48,221 nt of DNA from Acholeplasmatales bacterium (GCA_024698125.1 JAILRQ010000112.1:1-48221); one strand, 5' to 3'; numbered from the stretch's first letter, positions 36,104-44,018 are shown. Notes: generated from the sequence alone by a model not told the origin. Program-made: numbers and translations.

Positions 36104-36373
36104 TTAGTATCTTAATCCTAGCTTCTCGCAAGTTGCCTTGTACTCCTCAAGATTCTTAGACTCTAAGTATCTTAATAGAGAACGTCTTTGTCCTACCTTA
36201 GTAAGTAGTCCACGTCTTGCTCCGAAATCGTGGATATTTGTAGAAAGGTGCTCATTTAAAGCCTCAATCTCCTTAGTAAGAATAGCTACTTGAACTGCAG
36301 TTGATCCTGTGTTCTTAGCGTTTCCACCAAAATCCTTAACGATTTGTGCCTTTACTTCCTTAGAAAGTGCCAT
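36104..36373 (-). CDS. rpsO: 30S ribosomal protein S15
   Basis: An 89-residue primary 16S rRNA-binding protein of the small subunit. The family core is complete: G-S-x-x-V-Q-V-A-I-L-T-x-x-I, L-x-x-H-L (38-43), the H-D-F-x-x-R-R-G-L-L block around 48-57 and L-R-Y-L. Length is the standard 89. A GGAGG site precedes the ATG. It has its own promoter and a structured leader of about 85 bases that may mediate feedback by S15, as seen in other bacteria. Confidence 0.98.
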   Translation of the reverse strand: MALSKEVKAQIVKDFGGNAKNTGSTAVQVAILTKEIEALNEHLSTNIHDFGARRGLLTKVGQRRSLLRYLESKNLEEYKATCEKLGLRY

Positions 36374-36389
36374 GCTTTTGTTCCTCCGT

Positions 36390-36458
36390 TTTCCTAAATA
36401 TTTGACTCGATATCCAACGTATTCGCCCTGGAGTGGTCGACATACAAAGAATACGTCC
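36390..36458 (-). promoter_or_regulatory. Structured rpsO leader, putative S15 autoregulatory element
   Basis: On the minus strand an 8-base perfect inverted repeat (36449-36456 with 36417-36424) encloses 24 bases, right at the predicted 5' end of the rpsO transcript. S15 is known to repress its own mRNA through leader structures in several phyla; the exact fold here is not proven. Confidence 0.4.
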
Positions 36459-36464
36459 TTTGAT

Positions 36465-36493
36465 ATATTATCACAACATCATTTTTATTTCAA
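36465..36493 (-). promoter_or_regulatory. Promoter of rpsO
   Basis: TTGAAA (36488-36493) and TAATAT (36465-36470) are 17 bp apart on the minus strand, just after the ribF stop. Confidence 0.6.
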
Positions 36494-36501
36494 GCAATTT
36501 T

Positions 36502-37404
36502 TTAATTATTTAGCTTAAAGTAGCTCATTCCATATTTCTTATTGCTCTTAAGCTCTTCTATTAGCTCATCAACTGATGAAAATCTCTTCTCAGGTCTAAC
36601 CCTTGTAATAAAGAATACCTCTAAATATTCATCATAAATATCCTTATCAAAATTAAATATATTAATCTCAAGCCTGATATCATCCTGCATGTTAAATGTA
36701 GGATTATGTCCTATATTTGCCATACCATATAGTATTTCATTATTATGCTTAATCTTACATAGATAAACTCCATTAGCTGGAAGGATGAAATCATTATATT
36801 TAATATTTGCAGTTCTAAATCCTATTGTTCTACCTAAGGCATTCCCATGAACTACTACTCCTGATATCATATATGGTCTATTAAGCATTCTATTAGCATT
36901 CTCTATATCACCAGCTAATAGATAATCTCTTATAGCTGTTGATGATACTCTAATACCATCAAGCATAAACTTATCCATTACATGTGTTTCAAACCAAGTC
37001 TTTAAATCCTCTGGGCTTCCCATTCCCTTATATCCAAATGAGAAATCATAGCCACATACTACTCTTTTAGGATTTAGCCTCTTTAAAAAATCTAAAAAAT
37101 CCTCCTTAGGCATTCTCATGAAATCCTTATTAAATATAACCTTACAAATAGCATCACATCCAATATTTGCTAAAGCCTTACACTTGGCATCATATGGTGT
37201 GATATATTTAGGATTCTTAATATCCTTAATAAAGGTCATTGGGTGTGGCTCAAATGTCATAGCACAAACCATATCCCCAAATGATGATGCATATTCAATT
37301 AATCTTTTATGACCTAAATGTACACCATCAAAGTTTCCTATACATAATGTATATTCACTAAGAGATAATGTATCATTTGGGCTTGCTATAACATATTCCT
37401 TCAT
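36502..37404 (-). CDS. ribF: Bifunctional riboflavin kinase/FAD synthetase RibF
   Basis: A 300-residue enzyme that phosphorylates riboflavin to FMN and adenylylates it to FAD. The N-terminal nucleotidyltransferase domain has G-N-F-D-G-V-H-L-G-H (23-32) and the I-R-V-S-S-T-A-I-R-D block. The C-terminal flavokinase domain has G-R-T-I-G-F-R-T-A-N and N-G-V-Y. Both halves are intact. It follows truB by 10 bases, the usual truB-ribF arrangement. No terminator is seen between ribF and the rpsO promoter. Confidence 0.97.
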   Translation of the reverse strand: MKEYVIASPNDTLSLSEYTLCIGNFDGVHLGHKRLIEYASSFGDMVCAMTFEPHPMTFIKDIKNPKYITPYDAKCKALANIGCDAICKVIFNKDFMRMPKEDFLDFLKRLNPKRVVCGYDFSFGYKGMGSPEDLKTWFETHVMDKFMLDGIRVSSTAIRDYLLAGDIENANRMLNRPYMISGVVVHGNALGRTIGFRTANIKYNDFILPANGVYLCKIKHNNEILYGMANIGHNPTFNMQDDIRLEINIFNFDKDIYDEYLEVFFITRVRPEKRFSSVDELIEELKSNKKYGMSYFKLNN

Positions 37405-37414
37405 AATAACCCTC

Positions 37415-38275
37415 TTATAAAATAATAACTGGCTTATATTTGTATAAATCTACTGGAGCGTAAATTGCTATAAGGCTATCCTTGTGATAAACAAGGAATG
37501 GCTTATCTGTTTTTATTTGCCTTGAATCAAGAACAACACCATTCTTGGCAAGATGCGAAAAATAATCATTAAGCTCAAGCTTCTCTAAATCCTTAAATAC
37601 CTCTTCTATAGATATTAAATGTGCTTCTAAATTAGGATCATCAAGCTTTACTGAATCCTCTATCCTAAACTGTCCACTTGAAAGCCTATCAAGTGAATAC
37701 ATTAAAGAAGGTACACCAAGCTCTTGTCCTAAATCTCTTGCAAATGATCTTACATAAAATCCCTTTGAGGTATTAAGATAAATATCAATTGCATAATAGC
37801 CATCAATTTGATATAAATCAGATTCTATTCTATAGCTATTAACTCTTACATCCCTTGGCTTAAGCTCAACCCTTTCACCCTTACGAGCTAAATCATACAT
37901 CTTCTTACCACAAACCTTTATAGCTGAAAACATTGGTGGTATTTGTTCCTTTTGACTTGAGACCTTATCTATAGCCTTAAGTAATTCTTCTTTATTAATA
38001 TCTACTCTTTTATCTTCTACTATATTACCTGTAATATCAAGTGTATCGCTTGATTTACCAAATAAAATTGTAGTCCTATATTCCTTTGTATGCTCTATAA
38101 GTAAAGGAAGTGTCTTACAGGCCTTTCCAAGAGTTACAACAAGTACACCTGTTGTATTTGGATCTAGGGTTCCTGTATGTCCTACATGCTTTGTATTTGT
38201 TAATCTTTTAATTTTATTGCATACCCCAAATGAGGTAATACCCTTATCCTTATTAATTATTAAAAATCCGTCCAT
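37415..38275 (-). CDS. truB: tRNA pseudouridine(55) synthase TruB
   Basis: A 286-residue pseudouridine synthase that modifies U55 in the T-loop of tRNAs. The catalytic Asp38 lies in G-H-T-G-T-L-D-P. K-x-K-G-I-T-S near the N-terminus and the Y-D-L-A-R-K-G and V-R-S-F-A-R-D-L-G blocks are typical. Length is within the family range. The gap upstream holds the terminator of the previous unit and a TGATAAAAT -10-like sequence (minus strand, near 38295) that may be its promoter. Confidence 0.97.
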   Translation of the reverse strand: MDGFLIINKDKGITSFGVCNKIKRLTNTKHVGHTGTLDPNTTGVLVVTLGKACKTLPLLIEHTKEYRTTILFGKSSDTLDITGNIVEDKRVDINKEELLKAIDKVSSQKEQIPPMFSAIKVCGKKMYDLARKGERVELKPRDVRVNSYRIESDLYQIDGYYAIDIYLNTSKGFYVRSFARDLGQELGVPSLMYSLDRLSSGQFRIEDSVKLDDPNLEAHLISIEEVFKDLEKLELNDYFSHLAKNGVVLDSRQIKTDKPFLVYHKDSLIAIYAPVDLYKYKPVIIL

Positions 38276-38303
38276 AATTACCTCACCAGAAATATTTTAT
38301 CAT

Positions 38304-38328
38304 AAAAAAAGCCTGTTTTACACAGACT
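38304..38328 (-). terminator. Intrinsic terminator of the thiT operon
   Basis: AGTCTGT/ACAGGCT stem (one G-U pair) with a five-base loop, followed by seven U on the minus strand, 18 bases after the stop of the small membrane protein gene. Confidence 0.85.
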
Positions 38329-38346
38329 TTTATATATAAACCCTAT

Positions 38347-38772
38347 TTAGTTATTCTTATTCTTTCTTAAATCTAAGAATAATAGAATTGCTCCTGCAAG
38401 AATAAATCCTCCAAAAATAGCACATTCTAAATAATTAGTAATAACTGTTGCTCCCTTTTCCTTAGCAATTGACTTAAACATCATTCCTAAAGGATATAAG
38501 CATGTAAGAGCACCAAGAGTTAATCCTCCATAAACATATGAAGCCTTAACCTTAAGGCTAAATCCTTCATTAAGCTTAGCATTTAGATATAGGTCATATA
38601 GACCTACAACAAGAACAACAATTCCACAAATAGCAAGAACTACTAAATCCATATCCATAGAAATATCAGTTCCCCATCCATCATCATACTTCTCATATGA
38701 TTGAATTGATAATACTAGGTATAAAATAGTTACAAATAATCCAAATAAAGTAGTAAATATTCCTCTCTTCAT
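38347..38772 (-). CDS. Small membrane protein in the TPP-controlled thiT operon
   Basis: I do not recognise this 141-residue protein. Four hydrophobic segments are visible (about residues 5-24, 43-65, 82-105 and 114-134), with short charged ends and a Lys-rich C-terminus. Its ATG shares one base with the thiT stop (TAATG), so translation is coupled and its expression must follow the same TPP riboswitch. It is too short to be a complete transporter. A role with ThiT, for example as an accessory subunit, is inference from position only. No known ECF T-component motif is seen. Confidence 0.75.
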   Translation of the reverse strand: MKRGIFTTLFGLFVTILYLVLSIQSYEKYDDGWGTDISMDMDLVVLAICGIVVLVVGLYDLYLNAKLNEGFSLKVKASYVYGGLTLGALTCLYPLGMMFKSIAKEKGATVITNYLECAIFGGFILAGAILLFLDLRKNKNN

Positions 38773-39437
38773 TATTCATTTACCTCCTTATTTTGCTCAT
38801 CCTCACTAAATACCTCCTCAGTATTTACCTTCTCCTCATCGCTTGCATTGATGAATGCTGGATAGAATAGAGCCACAAGTACCATAATAGCAGTACATAA
38901 AATCCAGTTAGGAATACAGTATAGACCATTGTATAGGAATGAGTAAGCATATCCTGATACTCCCCACATCTCTCCTGGCCAGAAGAAGCATCCAGATAGA
39001 GTATGTGATGCATACTTAAGAAGTGATCCTACAGAGCATCCAACAATTATCCATAAAAGCTTTTGCCCCTTAGTCTCTGACTTATGATATAGCCCTGCAA
39101 AGCATCCAGCAAATCCACAAACAGTATATCCAAGTACATAATCAAGCATTACCTGTACAAAAGGTCCTGCAGTACTCTTCCATCCCTCCATAGATCCAGA
39201 GTTAATAACATAAATACCACCAAGCATTTGAACAATAGAAAGAATTAAACCACATAAAATTCCTGGTACAAATCCTCTTCTGTAGCAAATGATAAATACA
39301 GGAATCATAGCAAATCCTATGCTTCCTCCATTAGGGAAGGCACTCTTCCAAATTCCTCCCTGCAGTACATCAAGAACAAATCCGATAGCTGCGAAAATAG
39401 CAATTTCTGCTAAAACACGAACATTAAACTTTTTCAT
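38772..39437 (-). CDS. thiT: Energy-coupled thiamine transporter ThiT (ECF S component)
   Basis: A 221-residue membrane protein that captures thiamine and works with a shared ECF ATPase module encoded elsewhere. It has about six membrane helices. Family marks include the N-terminal A-E-I-A-I-F-A-A-I-G-F block, G-G-S-I-G-F-A-M-I-P, and the aromatic/acidic substrate region (W-K-S-T-A-G-P and S-G-Y-A-Y-S-F-L-Y-N-G). The C-terminal 30 residues form an acidic Glu/Asn-rich tail not usual for ThiT. The TPP riboswitch and promoter upstream support the assignment. An AGGAGG site precedes the ATG. Confidence 0.93.
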   Translation of the reverse strand: MKKFNVRVLAEIAIFAAIGFVLDVLQGGIWKSAFPNGGSIGFAMIPVFIICYRRGFVPGILCGLILSIVQMLGGIYVINSGSMEGWKSTAGPFVQVMLDYVLGYTVCGFAGCFAGLYHKSETKGQKLLWIIVGCSVGSLLKYASHTLSGCFFWPGEMWGVSGYAYSFLYNGLYCIPNWILCTAIMVLVALFYPAFINASDEEKVNTEEVFSEDEQNKEVNE

Positions 39438-39461
39438 TATTTTCTATTTCCTCCTTATAAT

Positions 39462-39492
39462 AAAAAAATGTTCCAAAAATTTTTGGGAACAT
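39462..39492 (-). terminator. TPP-controlled terminator of thiT
   Basis: ATGTTCC/GGAACAT-type stem with an AU-rich upper part and a U run on the minus strand. Its 5' arm (GTTCCCA, 39484-39490) can pair instead with the riboswitch 5' strand TGGGAGC (39596-39602). Confidence 0.85.
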
Positions 39493-39524
39493 ACTAAGAT
39501 AAAGATAAAATATAAAACTATATT

Positions 39525-39603
39525 TAATCCCTACGCTAGCATTACCTAGATCAGGTTAGGTCGAAGATTACATCTTCCTCTCAGCCGGTCCTCCAGCTCC
39601 CAT
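39525..39603 (-). promoter_or_regulatory. TPP riboswitch of thiT
   Basis: On the minus strand the THI-box blocks appear in order: GGGAGC, GGCTGAGAGG, ACCTGATCTAGG, TAATGCTAGCGTAGGGA. Binding of thiamine pyrophosphate should free the terminator at 39462-39492 and shut off thiT and its partner gene. It is almost identical to the second copy at 43262-43339. Confidence 0.97.
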
Positions 39604-39608
39604 AAAAT

Positions 39609-39636
39609 ATTATACTATTGAAAATAATTTTTTCAA
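39609..39636 (-). promoter_or_regulatory. Promoter of the thiT riboswitch
   Basis: TTGAAA (39631-39636) and TATAAT (39609-39614) are 16 bp apart on the minus strand, starting right at the tenA stop. Confidence 0.75.
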
Positions 39637-39638
39637 TA

Positions 39639-40313
39639 CTATTTTATAAATGTAAGCTCATTATTATAGCTCATATTCCAGAAAGCAAGCTCTCTATCAG
39701 ATGAGAATCTAAAAATAGCCTTACACTTCTCCTTGCTGCAAGGATACTTATTCATAAGTAGATTTCCAAAATCTGCCCACTCCTTACACCAAGCATCCAT
39801 ATCTGGTGAAATATATCCTTCAAGAATTGACTTATATGGATTATTATCAAGCATCTTAGGATTTTCCTTATAGCACTTATTAAATATATATCCATATGAT
39901 AGCATACAAGGAAGTATTGACATACATCCCTCTACAATAGATCCACTAGAACACCAGTTCATCATTGAATCAATGTATATTTGGCTTTCAACATCAGGAA
40001 TTGTAGTCTCAACATCCTCTTCCTTAAGATTATGCTTTAAAATATAATCTCTTCTTACAGATGTCTCTCCTTCATTTACAAATGAAAGGATATTATAAAA
40101 CATTCTAACCTCCTCAAGTGTATTACACTTTGAGATTAGATATGCATAGCACTTTGCATAGTTAAGAAGGTATCTTGTATCCTCAACAATATACTTTAAA
40201 ACCTTCTTATCTTCAATAGTACCATTTATAAGCCCCTCAACAAATGGGGTTTTAATACATTCATCCCATACTGGGATTGAATCTTGTATAATTTCATCCA
40301 TGTAATTAATCAT
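39639..40313 (-). CDS. tenA: Aminopyrimidine aminohydrolase / thiaminase II TenA
   Basis: A 224-residue all-helical TenA protein that recovers the pyrimidine (HMP) moiety from degraded thiamine. The catalytic Cys136 lies in S-I-L-P-C-M-L-S-Y-G-Y, the active-site Asp45 in E-D-T-R-Y-L, and the late Glu in R-E-L-A-F-W-N-M. The family signature is intact. It overlaps thiD by eight bases and is the last gene of the TPP-controlled thiM operon. Its product would feed ThiD directly. Confidence 0.95.
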   Translation of the reverse strand: MINYMDEIIQDSIPVWDECIKTPFVEGLINGTIEDKKVLKYIVEDTRYLLNYAKCYAYLISKCNTLEEVRMFYNILSFVNEGETSVRRDYILKHNLKEEDVETTIPDVESQIYIDSMMNWCSSGSIVEGCMSILPCMLSYGYIFNKCYKENPKMLDNNPYKSILEGYISPDMDAWCKEWADFGNLLMNKYPCSKEKCKAIFRFSSDRELAFWNMSYNNELTFIK

Positions 40314-41106
40314 TAAAATTGTTCTCCTTTATTAAGCATCCATGGTCCATAGGTCCACTTCCCTTACCTAAATCAAGCATAGCCTTAAGGCATGCCTCTA
40401 GGTATCTTTTGCTTCTTCTAATGGCTGTTTCTAAATCATATCCCTTAGCAAGGTTTGAGGCAATGGCACTAGAAAGGGTACATCCTGTACCATGAGTGTT
40501 TGGATTATTAATTCTTTCTCCCTTAATCCAAATACACCTACCATCTACATAAAGAAGGTCGTTACTATCATTTACTCTATGTCCACCCTTTAATAAAACT
40601 GCCTTACATCCAAGCTTTGATATAATACGTGCAGCCTCCTCCATATCAGAGGCTTTATTTATTTTTATACCAGATAAAACCTCTCCCTCTGGAATATTTG
40701 GTGTAATAACCTCTGCAAGAGGTATTAGCTCATGAATTAAAATAGAAATGGCATCATCTGATAAAAGCTTAGCTCCAGAGGTTGCGACCATTACTGGATC
40801 TAATACTATATTTTTAGCCTTATACTCCTTAAGCTTTAAGGCTATAGCCTTTATTAATTCCTTATCGCTTACCATTCCAATCTTTACTGCATCTGGATAG
40901 ATATCAGTAAAGATAGCGTCAAGCTCATTGTTTAAAAAAGCTGGTGATGCATTTAAAATATCAAAAACACCTGTTGTGTTTTGAGCAGTAAGGGCTGTAA
41001 TTGCGGTTTCTGCAAAGCAGTTATTTGCAATTATAGTTTTAATATCAGCCTGGATTCCTGCTCCACCTGATGAATCAGATCCTGCAATAGATAATACTAC
41101 CTTCAT
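40306..41106 (-). CDS. thiD: Hydroxymethylpyrimidine/phosphomethylpyrimidine kinase ThiD
   Basis: A 266-residue ribokinase-fold enzyme that phosphorylates HMP twice to HMP-PP. The N-terminal I-A-G-S-D-S-S-G-G-A-G-I-Q-A-D block and the anion-hole G-T-G-C-T-L-S-S-A motif with the catalytic base region are intact, as is D-P-V-M-V-A-T-S-G. The start is the ATG at 41106, which shares one base with the stop of the thiE-HAD gene (TAATG). An ATG at 41118 has AGG directly next to it and is rejected. It supplies the HMP-PP used by ThiE. Confidence 0.96.
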   Translation of the reverse strand: MKVVLSIAGSDSSGGAGIQADIKTIIANNCFAETAITALTAQNTTGVFDILNASPAFLNNELDAIFTDIYPDAVKIGMVSDKELIKAIALKLKEYKAKNIVLDPVMVATSGAKLLSDDAISILIHELIPLAEVITPNIPEGEVLSGIKINKASDMEEAARIISKLGCKAVLLKGGHRVNDSNDLLYVDGRCIWIKGERINNPNTHGTGCTLSSAIASNLAKGYDLETAIRRSKRYLEACLKAMLDLGKGSGPMDHGCLIKENNFND

Positions 41107-42386
41107 TACTTCCACCATCCTAAATCAATATAATAATCCATGTATGGATTTATTTGATCATACTTTTTAATATTCTTCTTTGTGGCAACACCACAAACAC
41201 AAGCACCACTCTTAAATGCTCCCTCTAAGGCATGAGGAGTATCCTCAAGGATTAGAGTTCTTCTAGGATTTAATCCTAAATCAGAAATGATTTTCTTATA
41301 TCCTACTCCATCTACCTTTGTCACATTAAAGGTAGTTGATGTGAATAGCTTATCAAACATATTTAATATTCCATTCTTTTTAAGTGAATCAAGGACTAAT
41401 AGTGATGATGTGGCTGTATATAGATATAGCTTATGGTTTCTTTTAATTTCATTTAAGAAATTAAGCGCTCCATCACTAATTAAAAGATTAGTGTATTCAT
41501 TTTTAATGAATATATTCATCTCGTCTAATAGGCTATCTACATCCATATCCTTAAAATACTTATCTCTTATATATAAGGCTGCCTCATCATTAGTCATGCA
41601 TCTTGTTTCCTTATCTACATCACCAACTGGCTTTACTCCCTTTGATTTTAAAAATCTTGAGCATACATCATCCCACATATCTAAAGAGTTAAGTAATGTT
41701 CCATCATAATCTATGATATATGAATCATAGTCAGATGGATCAAATCTAAATCTATTCATATTACTTAGAAGTGTTTTTGAGGAAAATGTTATATCCTTTG
41801 AGGCAAATATTGCTGATACTACACTAATACCATCAATTAAGGTATTTTTTAGCTCATACATATTTTCTGATGTAATACCTCCAATGGCTACAACAGGTAT
41901 ATCTACAGCAAAGCATATTTCTGCAAGTGTCTTTTTAGATACAGTAATCGCATCAGGCTTTGTTGATGTATTAAATATTGTACCTACTCCTAAATAATCT
42001 GCTCCCATTTTTTCTGCAAGAATTGCTTCCTCAACAGTTTCTGCAGAAACTCCTAATATTTTATTATCTCCAATAATCTCTCGTACCTTATCTGCTCTCA
42101 TATCAGATTGTCCTACATGTATTCCATCAGCATCTACTGCCTTAAATACATCTACATTATCATTTATGATAAATGGTACATTATATTTCTTACATACCTC
42201 TTTGATTTCAAGACCAAGGCTTATAAAGGCTTCATTATCTAATTCCTTTTCTCTTAGCTGAATCATAGTGGCCCCACCAAGTATTGCTTCTTCTACGCAA
42301 TCCTTTAATTTTCTCCCGTTTAACCAATAGCTATCAGTTACTGCATAAAGCTTAAGCTTAGATGTCAAATCTTTCAATTTTAGCAC
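41106..42386 (-). CDS. thiE: Fused thiamine-phosphate synthase (ThiE) and HAD phosphatase
   Basis: A 426-residue fusion. Residues 1-205 are ThiE, with Q-L-R-E-K, F-I-I-N-D-N, H-V-G-Q-S-D, G-A-D-Y-L-G-V-G-T and V-A-I-G-G-I, and join HMP-PP with thiazole phosphate to thiamine phosphate. From about 222 a HAD hydrolase follows, with D-Y-D-G-T-L, a Ser/Thr motif II (T-A-T-S-S), a Lys in G-Y-K-K and the E-D-T motif IV. The phosphatase most likely acts on thiamine phosphate to give thiamine for ThiN, since thiN rather than thiL is seen nearby. The 5' end overlaps thiM by 29 bases; the start may be the GTG at 42386 or a TTG at 42377. Confidence 0.92.
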   Translation of the reverse strand: MLKLKDLTSKLKLYAVTDSYWLNGRKLKDCVEEAILGGATMIQLREKELDNEAFISLGLEIKEVCKKYNVPFIINDNVDVFKAVDADGIHVGQSDMRADKVREIIGDNKILGVSAETVEEAILAEKMGADYLGVGTIFNTSTKPDAITVSKKTLAEICFAVDIPVVAIGGITSENMYELKNTLIDGISVVSAIFASKDITFSSKTLLSNMNRFRFDPSDYDSYIIDYDGTLLNSLDMWDDVCSRFLKSKGVKPVGDVDKETRCMTNDEAALYIRDKYFKDMDVDSLLDEMNIFIKNEYTNLLISDGALNFLNEIKRNHKLYLYTATSSLLVLDSLKKNGILNMFDKLFTSTTFNVTKVDGVGYKKIISDLGLNPRRTLILEDTPHALEGAFKSGACVCGVATKKNIKKYDQINPYMDYYIDLGWWK

Positions 42387-43170
42387 CTACCTCAAGCTTG
42401 ATGTCATCAAGATTAGAAAGCTCATCAATTAAACCAATATGAAGGCTTCCTGTACCCTTAGCATAAGATAGTGCTCTTTCACCTGAAATACCTACTGCAA
42501 TTACTCCTGCAACGCAAGCCTTAAGCTTATCGCTTGGGTTTGCGACAAGGGATGCCGCAATAACTCCTGCAGTCATACATCCTGTACCTGTAATTGCTCT
42601 CATCTCTTTGCATCCATTATCTGTAATGTATGCAGCCTTATCTGATGCAATAACATCAATAGGTCCTGTGATTGCAATTATAGCTCCAGTCTTTTGTGAA
42701 AGCTCCTTTGCCATCTTGAATACATCAAACATATTTTCTCTTGTAACATTATCCGAAACATCTGCATCTACTCCCTTAGTAGATTGTGATACGTTTGCTA
42801 ATGCCTTAATCTCTGAGATATTTCCCTTAATACAATCAAACTTAACATTTGCCATTAACTCAGCTATAACCTTATTTCTATAAGGTGTAGCTCCTGCTCC
42901 ACATGGATCAAGAACTACTACATGTCCAAGCTTGTTTGCTCTTTTACCAGACTCAATCATAGCCTTAACAGTATTTTCATTTAATGTACCTGGATTAATA
43001 ACAAGTGCATTACAAATATTTTGCATGTCAGGGGCATCATTTACCTCATCTGTCATGATTGGAGATGCTCCAATTGCAAGTGCTGCATTTGCTACATCAT
43101 TTACAGTTACATAGTTTGTAATGAAATGAATAAGTGGTGTTTTTTCTCTGATGTTTTTTATAAATTCCAT
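42358..43170 (-). CDS. thiM: Hydroxyethylthiazole kinase ThiM
   Basis: A 270-residue ribokinase-fold enzyme that phosphorylates salvaged hydroxyethylthiazole. The N-terminal P-L-I-H-F-I-T-N-Y-V-T, G-A-S-P-I-M, L-D-P-C-G-A-G-A-T, G-N-x-S-E and the anion-hole G-T-G-C-M are all present; the Cys in the last motif is the usual active-site residue. It is the first gene after the second TPP riboswitch, with AAGGAGG before the ATG. The gene ends inside the start of thiE, so the four thiamine genes are tightly coupled. Confidence 0.97.
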   Translation of the reverse strand: MEFIKNIREKTPLIHFITNYVTVNDVANAALAIGASPIMTDEVNDAPDMQNICNALVINPGTLNENTVKAMIESGKRANKLGHVVVLDPCGAGATPYRNKVIAELMANVKFDCIKGNISEIKALANVSQSTKGVDADVSDNVTRENMFDVFKMAKELSQKTGAIIAITGPIDVIASDKAAYITDNGCKEMRAITGTGCMTAGVIAASLVANPSDKLKACVAGVIAVGISGERALSYAKGTGSLHIGLIDELSNLDDIKLEVGAKIERFDI

Positions 43171-43189
43171 AATAATCCTCCTTATAAAT

Positions 43190-43214
43190 AAAAAAGTGCT
43201 CAGAATGGGAGCAC
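43190..43214 (-). terminator. TPP-controlled terminator of thiM
   Basis: GTGCTC/GAGCAC stem followed by a U run on the minus strand. The 5' arm and loop contain GCTCCCA (43206-43212), complementary to the riboswitch strand TGGGAGC (43332-43338), giving an antiterminator when TPP is absent. Confidence 0.87.
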
Positions 43215-43261
43215 ACTATTATAAAGAAAAAATATAATAATCATTAAAAATGATTCATATT

Positions 43262-43339
43262 TAATCCCTACGCTAGCATTACCTAGATCAGGTATGGTCG
43301 AAGATACATCTTCCTCTCAGCCGGTTATCCAGCTCCCAA
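43262..43339 (-). promoter_or_regulatory. TPP riboswitch of the thiM operon
   Basis: On the minus strand the THI-box blocks GGGAGC, GGCTGAGAGG, ACCTGATCTAGG and GCTAGCGTAGGGA are in order. It differs from the thiT copy at only a handful of positions. TPP binding should terminate transcription before thiM, thiE-HAD, thiD and tenA. Confidence 0.97.
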
Positions 43340-43344
43340 ACAAA

Positions 43345-43373
43345 ATTATACATAAATAATCATATAATTACAA
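43345..43373 (-). promoter_or_regulatory. Promoter of the thiM riboswitch
   Basis: TTGTAA (43368-43373) and TATAAT (43345-43350) are 17 bp apart on the minus strand, just after the thiN terminator. Confidence 0.78.
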
Positions 43374-43374
43374 T

Positions 43375-43403
43375 AAAAAAAGAGTAAGTTTTTAAACTTA
43401 CTC
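43375..43403 (-). terminator. Intrinsic terminator of mutS2-thiN
   Basis: GAGTAAGTTT/AAACTTACTC stem followed by a U run on the minus strand, 3 bases after the thiN stop. Confidence 0.87.
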
Positions 43404-43405
43404 CA

Positions 43406-44017
43406 TTATCTTTGATCCTCCATAGATTTAATGCATAAAATTTCCCCATCACAGGAAATATATGCCATTTCATCTACGATTTCATTTGATACTCCAAGAG
43501 GATTATATAAATCAAGCCTTATATTCTCCCCACTATACTTAAATCCCTTTAGTGTAATTGTTGAATCCTTTAATGGGAAGAAAGAGATAAACTTATATTT
43601 ATCCTTTTTAAATACCTTATTTGATGATACAATCTCCATTTCTGAATAATCATCTATAAACTTAACATTAGGATATTTCTTTAATGCACAAATGTTTGCG
43701 ACTAAGTGCTCAATTCTTTTACCCTGTAATCCTCCAAGTACTATGATTTCACTATATGTATAGTAAATCTCTTCAATAGCATCAAAGGTATCTGTATCAT
43801 CCTTTATAGGATTTAGCTTCTTTACATTTTTAGCATACTTCTTAGCCTTAATAAATCCCTTTTCTCCAGCCGTATCAAAATCTCCTAGGGCAAGGTCCAT
43901 TTCTATTCCAGCCTTTGCTAGCATATAGGCTCCAAGGTCTACTCCAACAATATATGCATCAGTTAAATCATAATTCTTTAAAGTGACATTCTGTCCACAA
44001 ACTATAATAGCCTTCAT
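43406..44017 (-). CDS. thiN: Thiamine pyrophosphokinase ThiN
   Basis: A 203-residue enzyme that transfers pyrophosphate from ATP to thiamine to form TPP. The N-terminal catalytic domain has the L-G-D-F-D motif (about 45-49), D-D-T-D-T (73-77) and G-G-L-Q-G-K-R-I-E-H, a variant of the usual G-G-R-x-D-H. A beta-rich thiamine-binding domain follows. It starts one base after mutS2 and lies outside TPP riboswitch control, so the last step stays on when salvage genes are off. That is sensible because TPP must always be made from imported thiamine. Confidence 0.93.
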   Translation of the reverse strand: MKAIIVCGQNVTLKNYDLTDAYIVGVDLGAYMLAKAGIEMDLALGDFDTAGEKGFIKAKKYAKNVKKLNPIKDDTDTFDAIEEIYYTYSEIIVLGGLQGKRIEHLVANICALKKYPNVKFIDDYSEMEIVSSNKVFKKDKYKFISFFPLKDSTITLKGFKYSGENIRLDLYNPLGVSNEIVDEMAYISCDGEILCIKSMEDQR

Positions 44018-44018
44018 A

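Noticed and set aside
39617-39639. AT-rich hairpin after tenA as a terminator
   Set aside because: It has almost no GC and no U run behind it, and it is explained by the -35 box and spacer of the thiT promoter.
41287-41709. Plus-strand open frame of 140 codons opposite the HAD part of thiE
   Set aside because: The minus-strand HAD domain has all its motifs; the opposite frame has no start signal and a Ser/Leu-rich shadow composition.
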